From the NCBI GenBank assembly GCA_014377705.1, contig JACMPC010000174.1, positions 1-60,398 on the forward strand: a stretch of DNA of 60,398 bases, given 5' to 3'. Both the position numbers and the translations under genes were made by a program. Numbering within the stretch: position 1 is the first letter of the stretch; every line of letters starts with the position of its first letter. Positions 16,710 to 26,812 of the stretch are shown piece by piece. Under the pieces are notes generated by a model. The model did no database searches. It saw only the letters and a program-made list of their open reading frames with translations, and was not told the DNA's origin. The DNA is from Dermatophilaceae bacterium. GTDB taxonomy: Bacteria > Actinomycetota > Actinomycetes > Actinomycetales > Dermatophilaceae.

Positions 16710-19436
16710 ATGGAAACCGCCGAGATCAGACGACGTTGGCTTGCCTTCTTCGAGAGCAAAGGTCACATGGTCGTCCCCAGCGCCTCGTTGATATTCGACG
16801 ACCCGAACCTCCTGTTCGTCGGTGCCGGCATGGTGCCGTTCGCGAAATACTTCGCGGGTCAGGAGACGGCGCCGTGGCAGCGGGCCACGAGCGTGCAGAA
16901 GTGCGTGCGCACCGGCGACATCGACGAGGTCGGCAAGACCAGCCGGCATCTCACCTTCTTCCAGATGAACGGCAACTTCTCCTTCGGCGACTACTTCAAG
17001 GCCGACGCGATCACGTTCGCCTGGGAGCTGCTGACGACCAGCCAGGACCAGGGCGGCTACGGCCTGGACGCGGAGAGGCTGTGGGCGACGGTCTACCTTG
17101 ACGATGACGAGGCGGCCGAGCTCTGGGTCAAGCACTCCGGGATCCCCGCCGAGCGCATCGTCCGCCGCGGCATGGCCGACAACTTCTGGTCGATGGGTGT
17201 TCCCGGTCCGTGCGGGCCGTGCTCCGAGATCTTCTACGACCGTGGTCCCGAGTACGGGCAGGAGGGCGGTCCGGCTGTCGACGAGGACCGCTACATGGAG
17301 ATCTGGAACCTCGTCTTCATGCAGAACGAGCGGGGGCAGGGCACCAGCAAGGACGACTACGAGATCCTGGGGAACCTCCCGGCCAAGAGCGTCGACACCG
17401 GCATGGGCCTGGAACGAATGGCCTCGGTTCTGCAGGGTGTCGACAACATCTACGAGATCGACGAGGTCTATCCAGTCCTGGCCAGGGCTGCAGAGCTGAG
17501 CGGCAAGCGGTATGGCGCCAACTCGTCGCACGACGCAGCGCACAGCCACCCCGACGACGTGCTTCTGCGGGTCGTGGCCGACCACATCAGGGCCTCGCTG
17601 ATGCTCATCGGTGACGGTGTCACGCCAGGCAACGAAGGACGCGGCTATGTCCTGCGCCGGATGATGCGCCGCGCCGTTCGCTCGATGCGGTTGCTCGGGT
17701 TCGACCAGCCCTGCCTGCCCCATCTCCTCCCGGTGAGCATGGAGCGGATGAAGGCGTCCTATCCCTATCTGGAGACCGGCTTCTCCCGCATCTCGCAGAT
17801 CGCCTACGCCGAGGAGGAGGCGTTTGCGCGCACCCTCGCGTCCGGCACGACGATCCTGGACACCGCTGTCGCCAAGGCCAAGGCCAAGGCAACGGCCCAG
17901 GCAGGCGTCCAGGGCACCCTGGCAGGCGACACGGTGTTCGCATTGCACGACACCTACGGCTTCCCGATCGAGCTGACGCTCGAGATGGCGGCGGAGCAGG
18001 GGATCCAGGTCGACGCGGACGGGTTCCGTCGCCTGATGAAGGAGCAGAGTGACCGGGCCAGGGCCGATGCCAGGTCCAAGAAGAGCGCGCATGGTGACAC
18101 CTCTGTCTACCGTTCCGTCGCGGACGTGCTCGGTCACCCGGTGGAGTTCACCGGGTACGAGGAGACCGTCTCGGAGGCCACGGTCGCCGGCGTGCTCATC
18201 GATGGTGTCTCGCGCTCATCGGCCCAGGCCGGGGACGAGATCGAGCTGGTGCTCGATCGCACCCCCTTCTACGCCGAAGGTGGTGGCCAGCTGGCCGATG
18301 CCGGGCGGATCACCCTGGTCAACGGCGCCGTGATCGACGTTCGCGATGTCCAGTCGCCGATCAAGGGGCTCGTCGTCCATGGCGCAACGGTGGTCTCGGG
18401 CGAGGTGGTGCTGGGTGCGCAGGCCCAGGCTCTGGTGGACCTCGACCGCCGGAAGGCGATCTCACGGGCGCACACCGCCACGCACATGGTGCACAAGGCC
18501 ATTCGTGAGGCGCTGGGCGATACCGCGACCCAGGCCGGCTCCGAGAACGCCCCCGGAAGGTTCCGGTTCGACTTCAACGCGTCCTCGGCGCTGCCGCCGT
18601 CGGTGCTGTCCGACGTGGAGGCCAGGGTCAACGCGGTGCTGATCGAGAACCTGCCGGTCCACGCCGAGGTGATGACCCAGGAAGAGGCGCGCGCCTCGGG
18701 GGCGATGGCCCTGTTTGGTGAGAAGTACGGCGAGGCCGTGCGAGTGGTATCCGTCGGCGACTGGGCCCGCGAGCTCTGTGGTGGCACCCACGCTCAGCGT
18801 TCGGGGCAGCTCGGGCTGGTCAAGCTGCTCGGCGAGGCGTCCATCGGCTCCGGCATACGGCGGGTTGAGGCGCTGGTCGGGACCGACGCCTACGACTTCC
18901 TGGCTCGTGAGCACGCGGTGGTCGGACAGCTCACCGAGGCGCTGAAGGTGCGTTCGGAGGAGCTCCCGGAGCGCATCGCCAGCATCCTGGGCAAGCTCAA
19001 GGACGCCGAGCGCGAGATCAACGCGATGCGTCAGCAGCAGGTTCTGGCGGGGTCGTCAGCCCTGGCGGCCGGTGCCAGCGACGTGTTCGGCGTGTGCTTC
19101 GTGAGACATGACACGGGCAGCGGCGTCGGTGCTGAAGATCTCCGGGGTCTGGCTCTTGACCTGAGATCAAAGCTCGGCGACGACCGTCCGTCCGTGGTGG
19201 TGGTGGCCGGGGTGGCCAAGGATCGGCCTGTGGTCATCATCGCCACCAACGACATGGCACGCCAGTGGGGCCTGCGGGCCGGAGACCTGGTGAAGGTCGC
19301 GGCGCAGGTGCTCGGCGGCGGCGGCGGAGGTAAGGCCGATCTGGCTCAGGGCGGGGGCGTCGACGTGACCAAGGTCGCCGACGCCCTGGCCAAGGTCGAG
19401 CACACAGTGGGCGAGCTCGTAACGGCAGGACGCTGA
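16710..19436 (+). CDS. alaS: Alanyl-tRNA synthetase
   Basis: A 908-aa class II alanyl-tRNA synthetase. The aminoacylation domain opens [18 protein letters not shown] and holds the GAGMVPFA motif. The editing domain has the zinc ligands HxxxH (H588, H592; HTATHMVH) and CxxxH (C690, H694; CGGTH). A C-Ala/DHHA1 domain ends the protein with a Gly run (GGGGGGK) typical of the family. It starts at ATG 16710 with a GAGGAA ribosome binding site at 16695. A TACCCT box at 16649 may be its promoter. It is first in an alaS-ruvX-mltG-aroE run that is conserved across actinobacteria. Confidence 0.97.
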   Translation: METAEIRRRWLAFFESKGHMVVPSASLIFDDPNLLFVGAGMVPFAKYFAGQETAPWQRATSVQKCVRTGDIDEVGKTSRHLTFFQMNGNFSFGDYFKADAITFAWELLTTSQDQGGYGLDAERLWATVYLDDDEAAELWVKHSGIPAERIVRRGMADNFWSMGVPGPCGPCSEIFYDRGPEYGQEGGPAVDEDRYMEIWNLVFMQNERGQGTSKDDYEILGNLPAKSVDTGMGLERMASVLQGVDNIYEIDEVYPVLARAAELSGKRYGANSSHDAAHSHPDDVLLRVVADHIRASLMLIGDGVTPGNEGRGYVLRRMMRRAVRSMRLLGFDQPCLPHLLPVSMERMKASYPYLETGFSRISQIAYAEEEAFARTLASGTTILDTAVAKAKAKATAQAGVQGTLAGDTVFALHDTYGFPIELTLEMAAEQGIQVDADGFRRLMKEQSDRARADARSKKSAHGDTSVYRSVADVLGHPVEFTGYEETVSEATVAGVLIDGVSRSSAQAGDEIELVLDRTPFYAEGGGQLADAGRITLVNGAVIDVRDVQSPIKGLVVHGATVVSGEVVLGAQAQALVDLDRRKAISRAHTATHMVHKAIREALGDTATQAGSENAPGRFRFDFNASSALPPSVLSDVEARVNAVLIENLPVHAEVMTQEEARASGAMALFGEKYGEAVRVVSVGDWARELCGGTHAQRSGQLGLVKLLGEASIGSGIRRVEALVGTDAYDFLAREHAVVGQLTEALKVRSEELPERIASILGKLKDAEREINAMRQQQVLAGSSALAAGASDVFGVCFVRHDTGSGVGAEDLRGLALDLRSKLGDDRPSVVVVAGVAKDRPVVIIATNDMARQWGLRAGDLVKVAAQVLGGGGGGKADLAQGGGVDVTKVADALAKVEHTVGELVTAGR

Positions 19437-19439
19437 GCG

Positions 19440-19955
19440 ATGCGTCCAGGGATCCGGTTGGGGGTGGACGTGGGCAGTGTCCGGGTCGGCCTCGCAGCCA
19501 GTGATCCCGGCGGTATTCTGGCTACTCCGGTCAAGACCCTCGATCGCGATCTGCAGTGCGAGGGTGACCAGGGCGCCATCGCGGAAGCAGTGCTCGAACG
19601 CGACGTGCTGGAAGTGGTCGTCGGGTTGCCGAGGTCGCTGTCCGGGCGTGAAGGTCCGGCCGCGGTGGGTGTCCGCAACTACGCCACCAGTCTTGCGGCG
19701 CGGATCTCGCCGACACCGGTCCGGCTGATCGATGAGCGCCTGACGACCATCGACGCCCACCGCAACCTGCGCGACAGCGGTGTGTCGGGGCGGGCCCGGC
19801 GTGCGGTGGTCGACCAGGCTGCCGCCGTGCTGATCCTGCAGGCCGCGCTGGACGCGGAGAAGTCCTCGGGGCTGCCACCGGGAGAGCTCGTGGCTGGCCG
19901 CAAACCTCGCAGACCTCGATCCCTCCGGACGAAGGCGGGGGGCTGCGAACGATGA
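19440..19955 (+). CDS. ruvX: RuvX/YqgF-family nuclease
   Basis: A 171-aa YqgF/RuvX protein of the RNase H fold, described both as a putative Holliday-junction resolvase and as needed for 16S rRNA 5'-end maturation. The first catalytic Asp is in LGVDVGSVRVG (D10), and the family motifs VVVGLPRSLSG, LIDERLTT and a C-terminal DQAAAVLILQ are in place. The basic C-terminal tail (RKPRRPRSLRTKAGG) is longer than in E. coli. It begins 3 nt after alaS and overlaps mltG by 4 nt (ATGA). Confidence 0.92.
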   Translation: MRPGIRLGVDVGSVRVGLAASDPGGILATPVKTLDRDLQCEGDQGAIAEAVLERDVLEVVVGLPRSLSGREGPAAVGVRNYATSLAARISPTPVRLIDERLTTIDAHRNLRDSGVSGRARRAVVDQAAAVLILQAALDAEKSSGLPPGELVAGRKPRRPRSLRTKAGGCER

Positions 19956-21190
19956 CGAAGCGCCATCTCAAAACGGCGATCTTCGGTGCGGCTGCCCGCG
20001 TTCCAGTCCCTGGACCGGTTCATGGGTCCGATCAGGAGGCTGGTGACCAGCCAGCTGAGGTGCTCACCCGGCGAGGCCAGAGGAGCCATCGGGAGGAACA
20101 GCATCGCGAGGAAGACCGTCTTCGCCGTCTTCAGCGTCGCAGGGTCAGGGGCGCCCGGCGGATGGTCGTGCTTCTCGTGGCCCTCGGCCTGGTCGTTGGC
20201 ACCGGTGCCGTGGCGACCTCAGTTCTGTGGCCTGTTGTCACCAGCCTCACCGAGAGCAACGACTACACCGGGGAAGGCTCGGGCTCCGCGTCCATCGTGG
20301 TGCACGGAGGGGACAGCAGCCGGGCTATCGGGGCGGCTCTGGAGAAGTCTGGAGTGGTCAAGACCGCCAGGGCGTTTGGTGACGCAGCCGCCGTCAACCC
20401 CAGTTCCGGGTCCATCCAGCCGGGCACCTATGCCCTGCACACCAAGATGAGTGCGGCGTCGGCTCTGGCCATGCTTCTGAACCGGGTCAACCGCACGGTT
20501 CCGCGGGTCACCGTGCGTGAGGGCTTGTGGACCTCGGAGACCATTGTCGCGCTGGCTGCTGCCACTGGCCGACCTTTGGCTGACTACAGCCGAGCCCTGC
20601 AGAATCCAGTCCTGCTGGGGCTACCGGCCGGGGCCAAGGGCAATGCCGAGGGTTACCTGTTCCCCTCGACCTACGAGTTCGAGGTGGATGCGACCGCGGC
20701 CGAGCAGCTCCAGACGATGGTGGCGAAGTGCCTTGAGGAGCTGCGCAGGCTGGGCGTTGCTCCCGTCAACGCGCGGCGGGTGCTGACCATAGCGAGCATC
20801 GTGGAGGCCGAGACCCGAGCCAAGGCGGATGGCCCGAAGGTGGCGCGGGTCATCGAGAACCGTCTCGCCAAGCCGATGCTGTTGCAGCTGGACACCACCG
20901 TCGCCTTCATCTTCCGCAAACGAGGCAAGGCCGGCACGACCGACGCCGAGCGAGCGGCCAGGAACCTCTACAACACCTACCTGGTCCCGGGTCTGCCGCC
21001 GGGTCCCATCGACAGCCCCGGGGTGTCCGCCTTGCTGGCGGCGATCCATCCGGTGGCTGGGCCCTGGTTCTACTTCGTGGCGGTGAACCCCGACACGGGT
21101 GAGACCAGGTTTGCCGTCGACGCGGCCGGCCATGCGGCAAACGTGAAGCTGTTCCAGGCCTGGTGCTCCAAGAACCCGGTCCACTGTTGA
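19952..21190 (+). CDS. mltG: Endolytic murein transglycosylase MltG
   Basis: A 412-aa MltG (YceG-like) protein that cleaves nascent glycan strands and sets their length. A cytoplasmic highly charged N-terminal stretch (residues 1-70, rich in Arg/Glu) precedes one transmembrane helix (about 71-93). The extracytoplasmic part has a LysM-like region and the catalytic domain with the essential glutamate E285 in IASIVEAE and the YLFPSTYEF motif. The C-terminal GPIDSPG...YFYFV-type region (here WFYFVAVNPDTGE) fits. It overlaps ruvX (ATGA) and aroE (TTGA). Confidence 0.93.
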   Translation: MTKRHLKTAIFGAAARVPVPGPVHGSDQEAGDQPAEVLTRRGQRSHREEQHREEDRLRRLQRRRVRGARRMVVLLVALGLVVGTGAVATSVLWPVVTSLTESNDYTGEGSGSASIVVHGGDSSRAIGAALEKSGVVKTARAFGDAAAVNPSSGSIQPGTYALHTKMSAASALAMLLNRVNRTVPRVTVREGLWTSETIVALAAATGRPLADYSRALQNPVLLGLPAGAKGNAEGYLFPSTYEFEVDATAAEQLQTMVAKCLEELRRLGVAPVNARRVLTIASIVEAETRAKADGPKVARVIENRLAKPMLLQLDTTVAFIFRKRGKAGTTDAERAARNLYNTYLVPGLPPGPIDSPGVSALLAAIHPVAGPWFYFVAVNPDTGETRFAVDAAGHAANVKLFQAWCSKNPVHC

Positions 21191-22035
21191 CCTCGCCGAC
21201 CAGGCAGGCAGCTGTCCTGGGATCGCCGATCGGTCATTCCCTGTCTCCGGTGCTGCACCTCGCGGCCTACCGTGCTCTGGGCCTGAGCCAATGGTCCTAT
21301 GGCGTGCACGAGGTGCGGGCACCCGCGCTGCGCACGTTCGTGGCCGGCCTCGGTCCCCATTGGGCGGGCCTGTCGCTGACTATGCCCCTGAAGGAGGTGG
21401 CGTTCGAGGTCGCGGACACGGTCTCGGACCTGGCTCGCGAGGTGGGTGCCATCAACACGCTGGTCCGACGGCCCGATGGCGGCTGGAGCGGCGACAACAC
21501 CGACGTGTATGGCGTTGTGCAGGCTCTGCGCGAGGCCGGGGGAGCGCAGGTGGACAGCGCCCTGGTGCTCGGTTCCGGAGCGACGGCGCGGTCCGTTGTG
21601 GCGGCCCTGGCGGCGTTGGGCTGTACGAAGGTGACCTTTGCGGTGCGGTCGGTCGCGCGGCCGGAGACCCTGGAGCAAACCCGGCGGGCCGGACTCACCG
21701 CTGACGTCGTGGACCTCGGTCGGCTGGCCGAACTTCTGGGTGACATGCCAGTGGTCATCAGCACCCTGCCGGCCAATGCACTGAACGACATCGCATCGCC
21801 GGGCGGGCGGCTACCGGCGACCCTGCTGCGATCGGACCACCTGTTGCTGGATGTGGTCTACACCGGCTGGCCGACGCCACTGGCGAGATCCTTCCAGGCC
21901 GCGGGGGCGAGAGCGGTGCCCGGCCTGGAGATGCTGGTCCATCAGGCGGCGGAGCAGGTGCACCTGATGACTGGCCGGCGTCCACCTGTCGATCAGATGC
22001 GGGCCGCCGGGCTGGCTGCGATGAGGTCGCGATGA
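21187..22035 (+). CDS. aroE: Shikimate dehydrogenase
   Basis: A 282-aa NADP-dependent shikimate dehydrogenase (3-dehydroshikimate to shikimate). The shikimate-binding GSPIGHSLSP motif is at residues 12-21, catalytic lysine K69 is in LTMPLKE, the catalytic Asp is in GDNTDVYG, and the NADP-binding loop is LGSGATARS. I chose TTG 21187, which overlaps the mltG stop by 4 nt; a GTG at 21163 would add eight residues inside mltG. It is followed by a prepilin peptidase gene with another ATGA overlap. Confidence 0.92.
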   Translation: MTSPTRQAAVLGSPIGHSLSPVLHLAAYRALGLSQWSYGVHEVRAPALRTFVAGLGPHWAGLSLTMPLKEVAFEVADTVSDLAREVGAINTLVRRPDGGWSGDNTDVYGVVQALREAGGAQVDSALVLGSGATARSVVAALAALGCTKVTFAVRSVARPETLEQTRRAGLTADVVDLGRLAELLGDMPVVISTLPANALNDIASPGGRLPATLLRSDHLLLDVVYTGWPTPLARSFQAAGARAVPGLEMLVHQAAEQVHLMTGRRPPVDQMRAAGLAAMRSR

Positions 22036-22736
22036 TCCTCGGGCTCCCGGGTCAGGCTGCACCTTGGTGGGCGATCATTGCGCTGGGGCTTGCCGGGGCT
22101 GCGCTGGGCGTGCTGCTGTGCAGGGTGCTGGCCGGCGCGAGGTATCGCCAGCCGCAGGAGCGGGACCGAGCCCTGCCCCCGCATACCTGGTGGCTCGTGA
22201 TCGCCGTGGCGCTGGCCTGGGCAAGCCTCGCGTTCCGGATTGGGGGCTACGCGCAGTGGTCGCTTGTGCCGGCATACCTCTTTCTGGGCGTCATCGGCGC
22301 GGCGCTCACCCTCATCGACCTGGATGTTCACCGGTTGCCAGATCTGATCGTGCTGCCGTCGTACCCGATCGTGTTCGTCCTGTTGCTGGTGCCCACGGTG
22401 GTGACCGGCCTGTGGGGTGCTTTGCTGCGGGCGGTGCTGGCCGGACTGGCGCTCTTCGGGGTGTATCTGGTGCTGGCCCTGGTCTCACCCGGCGGCGGCG
22501 GGCTCGGCTTCGGCGACGTGAAGCTGGCTGGTGTGCTGGGGCTGGCGCTCGGCTGGCTGGGCTGGGGGCCGGTCGTTGTCTCGGTTCTGGCAGCTTTTGT
22601 CACGGGCGGTGTCATCGCCCTGGCTCTGCTGCTGGCCCGACGCGCCACTCGCTCGTCGCACATCGCGTTCGGGCCCTCGATGATCTTGGGCGCGTGGGTT
22701 GCCCTGCTCTTTCCGGTCATGGCGATCACTGGCTGA
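22032..22736 (+). CDS. A24-family prepilin peptidase
   Basis: A 234-aa polytopic aspartic peptidase of the type IV prepilin peptidase (A24) family. It lacks the N-terminal cysteine-rich methyltransferase domain of PilD. The two catalytic Asp motifs are [13 protein letters not shown] and [11 protein letters not shown] (GxGD), and about six hydrophobic helices can be drawn. Family members cleave leader peptides of pilins and type II secretion pseudopilins. No pilin or Tad/Flp gene is in the window, so the substrate must be encoded elsewhere. M. tuberculosis has the same gene between aroE and aroC (Rv2551c). Confidence 0.9.
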   Translation: MILGLPGQAAPWWAIIALGLAGAALGVLLCRVLAGARYRQPQERDRALPPHTWWLVIAVALAWASLAFRIGGYAQWSLVPAYLFLGVIGAALTLIDLDVHRLPDLIVLPSYPIVFVLLLVPTVVTGLWGALLRAVLAGLALFGVYLVLALVSPGGGGLGFGDVKLAGVLGLALGWLGWGPVVVSVLAAFVTGGVIALALLLARRATRSSHIAFGPSMILGAWVALLFPVMAITG

Positions 22737-22767
22737 CCTGCTGACCACGTCCGTGCGTGCTCTGTGG

Positions 22768-22773
22768 CAGGAT
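22768..22773 (+). promoter_or_regulatory. Putative -10 box for leaderless aroC transcript
   Basis: CAGGAT ends 6 nt before the aroC ATG at 22780, in a 43-nt gap with no Shine-Dalgarno sequence. A leaderless start of the aroC-aroK-aroB transcript is possible. Confidence 0.3.
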
Positions 22774-22779
22774 TTTGCC

Positions 22780-24003
22780 ATGCTGCGTTGGTTGACTGCT
22801 GGCGAATCGCACGGCCCTGCCCTGATGGCCACCCTTGAAGGCCTGCCCGCCGGTGTCGAGGTCACCACCTCCGACATCGCCGCGGCCCTCGCCCGCCGAC
22901 GTCTGGGCTTCGGCCGCGGGGCCAGGATGTCGTTTGAGCAGGACGCCGTGGAGTTCCTCGGCGGAGTGCGTCACGGCAGGACCATGGGGTCGCCGCTGGC
23001 GATTCGCATCGGGAACACCGAGTGGGCCAGGTGGGAGACGGTGATGAGCCCGGATCCGGTGGATGCCGAGGTCCTGGCCTCCTCAGATGATGTCGGCGCA
23101 CCACAGGAGGCCGCGCGCAACAAGCCACTGACCCGTCCCCGTCCCGGCCACGCCGACCTGGTTGGCATGCAGAAGTACGGGTTCGACGACGCACGACCGA
23201 TCCTGGAGCGGGCTTCCGCTCGCGAGACGGCGGCACGGGTCGCCCTGGGCGCCGTGGCCTCGGCCTTCCTGAGGCAGGCCTATGCGATCACGCTGGTCTC
23301 GCACACCGTGGCCATCGGCACCGCCGGGGTCAGCCCGGATGCCCGGCCGCCGACGCCGGCACAGGTCGAAGCACTGGATGCCGACCCCGTGCGCTCCCTG
23401 GATCCTGCGGGCTCGGCGGCTATGGTGGCCGAGGTGGAGGCGGCCAAGAAGGACGGGGACACGCTCGGCGGAGTGGTGGAGGTCCTCGCCTTCGGGCTGC
23501 CACCGGGCCTGGGATCCTACGTCCACTGGGATCGGCGACTGGACTCCCAGCTCGCTGCAGCACTGATGGGCATCCAGGCGATTAAGGGGGTGGAGATCGG
23601 CGATGGCTTCCTGACTGCAACCCGCCGCGGATCGGCCGCCCATGACGAGATCGACCGCGACGACGCGGGGGTGATCCGGCGACGCACCGGCCGGGCGGGC
23701 GGCACCGAGGGCGGCATGTCGACTGGTGACGCTCTGCGGGTTCGTGCCGCCATGAAGCCGATCAGCACGGTTCCCCGGGCTCTTGCCACCGTCGACCTCG
23801 CGACAGGGGAGGCCGCAACGGCCATCCACCAGCGTTCGGACGTCTGTGCCGTGCCCGCGGCCGGGGTCGTCGCCGAGGCGATGGTTGCCCTGGTGCTGGC
23901 TCAGGCCTGCGTGGAGAAGTTCGGCGGCGACAGCGTTGCGGAGACCTCAAGAAACCACCGCGGCTACCTGGATGCGATCCCGAAAGGGTTGCGCTCATGG
24001 TGA
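22780..24003 (+). CDS. aroC: Chorismate synthase
   Basis: A 407-aa chorismate synthase (5-enolpyruvylshikimate 3-phosphate to chorismate, reduced FMN dependent). The opening [21 protein letters not shown] is the family signature, and the [14 protein letters not shown] and [12 protein letters not shown] segments near the FMN site and the C-terminal [14 protein letters not shown] motif are present. The ATG at 22780 gives the typical N-terminus; a longer reading to 22699 would overlap the peptidase gene and is not supported. aroC ends 7 nt into aroK. Confidence 0.96.
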   Translation: MLRWLTAGESHGPALMATLEGLPAGVEVTTSDIAAALARRRLGFGRGARMSFEQDAVEFLGGVRHGRTMGSPLAIRIGNTEWARWETVMSPDPVDAEVLASSDDVGAPQEAARNKPLTRPRPGHADLVGMQKYGFDDARPILERASARETAARVALGAVASAFLRQAYAITLVSHTVAIGTAGVSPDARPPTPAQVEALDADPVRSLDPAGSAAMVAEVEAAKKDGDTLGGVVEVLAFGLPPGLGSYVHWDRRLDSQLAAALMGIQAIKGVEIGDGFLTATRRGSAAHDEIDRDDAGVIRRRTGRAGGTEGGMSTGDALRVRAAMKPISTVPRALATVDLATGEAATAIHQRSDVCAVPAAGVVAEAMVALVLAQACVEKFGGDSVAETSRNHRGYLDAIPKGLRSW

Positions 24004-24608
24004 GAGGAGAGGATTTCGGGCCGGTGGGGGAGGTCAGGACTGGTGCGGCCGGCGCGGCTACGAGGGACACCGGGTCCGCTGCCGGCTCGTGCGTGGTGCT
24101 GATCGGCCCGCCCGGATCGGGCAAGACGACTGTCGGGCGGGTTTTGGCCGCGACGCTGGGCGTCGAGCTTCGCGACACGGACCAGGCGGTGGAGGAGCAG
24201 CAGGGACGGTCGATCTCGGACATCTTCATGGATGACGGGGAGCCGCGGTTCCGTGAGCTCGAAGCGGCTGAGGTCGCGAAGTCGCTCGCCTGCCATGTTG
24301 GGGTGCTGTCCGTCGGCGGAGGCGCTGTGATGGACCCTGCCTCGGCGGCGGGACTGGCCGGGCACCTCGTCGTCTTTCTCGACGTCGGGATTGCGGATGC
24401 TGCCAAGCGGGTGGGTTTCAACAGCAGCCGCCCGTTGCTGGTGGTCAACCCGCGGGCGCAGTGGACACGAATGATGGACCTGCGGCGCCCGACCTACGAG
24501 CGGCTTGCGACGTTCACCGTGCTCACCGCCGGCCGGACGCCGCAAGAGATCGCTGCCGAGATCGTGCACCTCCTGGAGTCCGGGCAGACTGGAGACAGAC
24601 GTGAGTGA
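23997..24608 (+). CDS. aroK: Shikimate kinase
   Basis: A 203-aa shikimate kinase. Walker [10 protein letters not shown] is at residues 37-45, the shikimate-binding Asp lies in RDTDQAVEE, the FRELE segment carries the substrate arginine, the GGGA glycine triad is in [10 protein letters not shown], and the lid arginine is in NSSRPLL. The first 30 residues are an Ala/Gly/Thr-rich extension not seen in most homologues; internal starts could give a shorter protein. Overlaps with aroC (7 nt) and aroB (8 nt) place it in the same operon. Confidence 0.94.
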   Translation: MVRGEDFGPVGEVRTGAAGAATRDTGSAAGSCVVLIGPPGSGKTTVGRVLAATLGVELRDTDQAVEEQQGRSISDIFMDDGEPRFRELEAAEVAKSLACHVGVLSVGGGAVMDPASAAGLAGHLVVFLDVGIADAAKRVGFNSSRPLLVVNPRAQWTRMMDLRRPTYERLATFTVLTAGRTPQEIAAEIVHLLESGQTGDRRE

Positions 24609-25689
24609 CCCAACCCGTATCCGCGTTGGCCAGGGCAGCGACTCGGCCTACGACATCCTGATCGGATCAGGGATACTCGGGGAGCTCCCAGTCCTGCTTG
24701 GCGCTGGCGTCGAGCGGGTGCTCGTTATCCACCCCCGCGCGCTGCGGGCGGTCGGTGAGGCCTTGTGCGATGGCCTGGGGGCGCAGGGCTTTTCGGCGTT
24801 CGTCGCTGAAGTGCCTGACGGTGAGGAGGCCAAGTCGGCCGACACGGCGTCATTCCTGTGGGGAGTTCTGGGAAACTGCGGTCTGACCCGCACGGACGCC
24901 ATCGTCGGCATCGGGGGTGGGACTGTGACGGATCTTGCCGGGTTCGTGGCGGCCACCTGGTTGCGAGGCGTGGCGGTGGTCCAGGTACCGACGACGCTGC
25001 TCGCCATGGTCGACGCCGCGATCGGTGGCAAGACCGGTATCAACACTGCGGAGGGCAAGAACCTCGTCGGTGCCTTTCATCCACCGGCCGGCGTTCTCTG
25101 CGACCTGGTGATGCTGGAGACCCTGCCTGTCGACGAGTGGGTGTCCGGGATGGCAGAGGTCATCAAGTGTGGTTTCATCGCGGACCCGGTGATCCTCGAG
25201 CTCGTGGAGGCACACCTGCAGAGCGTGAAACCCTGGCAGGGACCGGTCGTACGGGAGCTCATCGAGCGGTCGATCGCGGTCAAGGCCCGGGTGGTGACCG
25301 AGGACCTGAGGGAGTCGTCGCTTCGCGAGATCCTGAACTACGGCCACACGTTCGGTCACGCTGTCGAGCAGGTTGAAAGCTACTCCTGGCGCCATGGCGC
25401 GGCGGTCAGCGTGGGCATGGTCTACGTCGCCGAGCTGGCCAGACTTGCGGGCAGGCTGGATGGGGCTGTGGTGGATCGGCACCGGTCGATCCTGGCGAGC
25501 ATGGGGCTTCCGACGAGCTACCCCGACGGCAGGTGGCCGGAGCTCTACGCCGCCATGAGGCGCGACAAGAAGAGCCGCGGCTCGCTGCTGCGTTTCGTGG
25601 TGCTCGACGCCCTCGCAGAACCAGGTCGGCTCGAAGGCCCGGACGAGTCGATGCTGCAGGCGGCGTATGCGCAGATCTGCCACGACTAG
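24601..25689 (+). CDS. aroB: 3-dehydroquinate synthase
   Basis: A 362-aa NAD- and zinc-dependent 3-dehydroquinate synthase (DAHP to 3-dehydroquinate). The NAD site is in GIGGGTVTDLAGFVAATW, followed by VPTTLLAMVDAAIGGKTGIN and the metal-site glutamate and histidines (SGMAEVIKCG, NYGHTFGHAVE). It starts at GTG 24601 with an 8-nt overlap with aroK. The next gene on the right is on the opposite strand, so the aro operon ends here, one step short; aroQ lies 6 kb away. Confidence 0.96.
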   Translation: MSDPTRIRVGQGSDSAYDILIGSGILGELPVLLGAGVERVLVIHPRALRAVGEALCDGLGAQGFSAFVAEVPDGEEAKSADTASFLWGVLGNCGLTRTDAIVGIGGGTVTDLAGFVAATWLRGVAVVQVPTTLLAMVDAAIGGKTGINTAEGKNLVGAFHPPAGVLCDLVMLETLPVDEWVSGMAEVIKCGFIADPVILELVEAHLQSVKPWQGPVVRELIERSIAVKARVVTEDLRESSLREILNYGHTFGHAVEQVESYSWRHGAAVSVGMVYVAELARLAGRLDGAVVDRHRSILASMGLPTSYPDGRWPELYAAMRRDKKSRGSLLRFVVLDALAEPGRLEGPDESMLQAAYAQICHD

Positions 25690-25712
25690 CGCCAGCAGCA
25701 CGTGCCGAATGC

Positions 25713-25756
25713 AGGCACCGCCGAATACGGGCACAAAGACGGGGTTCCCGGTGCCT
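25713..25756. repeat. Weak inverted repeat between convergent aroB and dppF
   Basis: Eight-base arms AGGCACCG (25713-25720) and CGGTGCCT (25749-25756) flank a 28-nt loop in the 91-nt convergent gap. It might act as a bidirectional terminator, but the loop is long and there is no T-tract. Nothing else stands out in this gap. Confidence 0.25.
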
Positions 25757-25780
25757 CGTAATCGCCGCTCGGGAGAGGGG

Positions 25781-26812
25781 TTAGGTGGCGACCTGAGTGT
25801 CGATGACACTTCGGATCTCGGCGAAGTGGCAGGCACTGGGGTGGTCCAGACCTTTGCGCACGATGAGCTCGGGCTCCTCCACGGCGCAGATGTCCTGTAC
25901 CTTCCAGCAACGGGTACGGAACCGGCAACCGGACGGGGGGTTGGCCGGGCTCGGGACATCTCCTTGAAGCATGATCTGGTCGCGGTGACCACGCAGTGTC
26001 GGATCCGGCACCGGCACCGCGGACAGCAGGGCCTGCGTGTAGGGGTGTGAGGGCCGCTCGTAGATCTGCGCCTCGTCGCCGGTCTCCACGATCTTGCCGA
26101 GGTACATGACAGAGACGCGGTCACTGATGTGTCGCACGACTGACAGGTCATGGGCGATGAAGATGTAGGCCAGCCCGAACTCGTTCTGGAGCTTCTCGAA
26201 AAGGTTGATGACCTGGGCCTGGACGGAGACGTCAAGAGCTGAGACCGGCTCGTCACAGACGATGATCTCGGGGCGGAGGGCAAGCCCCCGGGCGATCCCG
26301 ATGCGCTGCCGCTGGCCACCGGAGAACTGGTGCGGGTAGCGGTTGATGTGCTCGGGGTTGAGACCGACCACCTCCAGCAGCTCCTGCACCTGCTTGAGGC
26401 GGCTGCCCTTGGGCGCGACCTCCTTATGGATCTGGAACGGCTCGCCGACGATGTCACCGACCGTCATCCGCGGGTTCAGCGACGAGTACGGGTCCTGCAG
26501 CACGATCTGGATGTTGCGCCTGACCGCCTTGAACGCCTTGCCCGAAAGCTTGGCGATGTCTTCACCGTGGAAGAAGATCTGACCCTCTGTCGGGTCGTCG
26601 AGCCGCATCAGCAGCCGACCGGTGGTCGACTTGCCACAGCCGGACTCACCGACGATCCCGAGGGTCTCACCCTTGTACAGCTTGAAGTCGATGCCGTCGA
26701 CTGCGCGTACCGCACCCACCTGCCTCTTGAACACGATGCCCTTGGTCAGGGGGAAGTGCTTGACGAGTCCTCGGACCTCAAGGACGGGCTCATCGGATCT
26801 GGAGGCTTCCAT
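25781..26812 (-). CDS. dppF: Dipeptide/oligopeptide ABC transporter ATPase (DppF/OppF type)
   Basis: A 343-aa ABC ATPase. Walker A is GESGCGKST, the signature is FSGGQRQRIGIARG, and Walker B is IIVCDEPVSALD. The C-terminal oligopeptide-transporter domain carries the Cys-containing GCRFRTRCW segment. I chose ATG 26812 because AAGGAGG sits about 6 nt upstream on the minus strand; a reading from 26869 adds 19 residues. It overlaps dppD by 23 nt. It is the last gene of the five-gene importer and pairs with DppD as the ATPase heterodimer. Confidence 0.92.
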   Translation of the reverse strand: MEASRSDEPVLEVRGLVKHFPLTKGIVFKRQVGAVRAVDGIDFKLYKGETLGIVGESGCGKSTTGRLLMRLDDPTEGQIFFHGEDIAKLSGKAFKAVRRNIQIVLQDPYSSLNPRMTVGDIVGEPFQIHKEVAPKGSRLKQVQELLEVVGLNPEHINRYPHQFSGGQRQRIGIARGLALRPEIIVCDEPVSALDVSVQAQVINLFEKLQNEFGLAYIFIAHDLSVVRHISDRVSVMYLGKIVETGDEAQIYERPSHPYTQALLSAVPVPDPTLRGHRDQIMLQGDVPSPANPPSGCRFRTRCWKVQDICAVEEPELIVRKGLDHPSACHFAEIRSVIDTQVAT

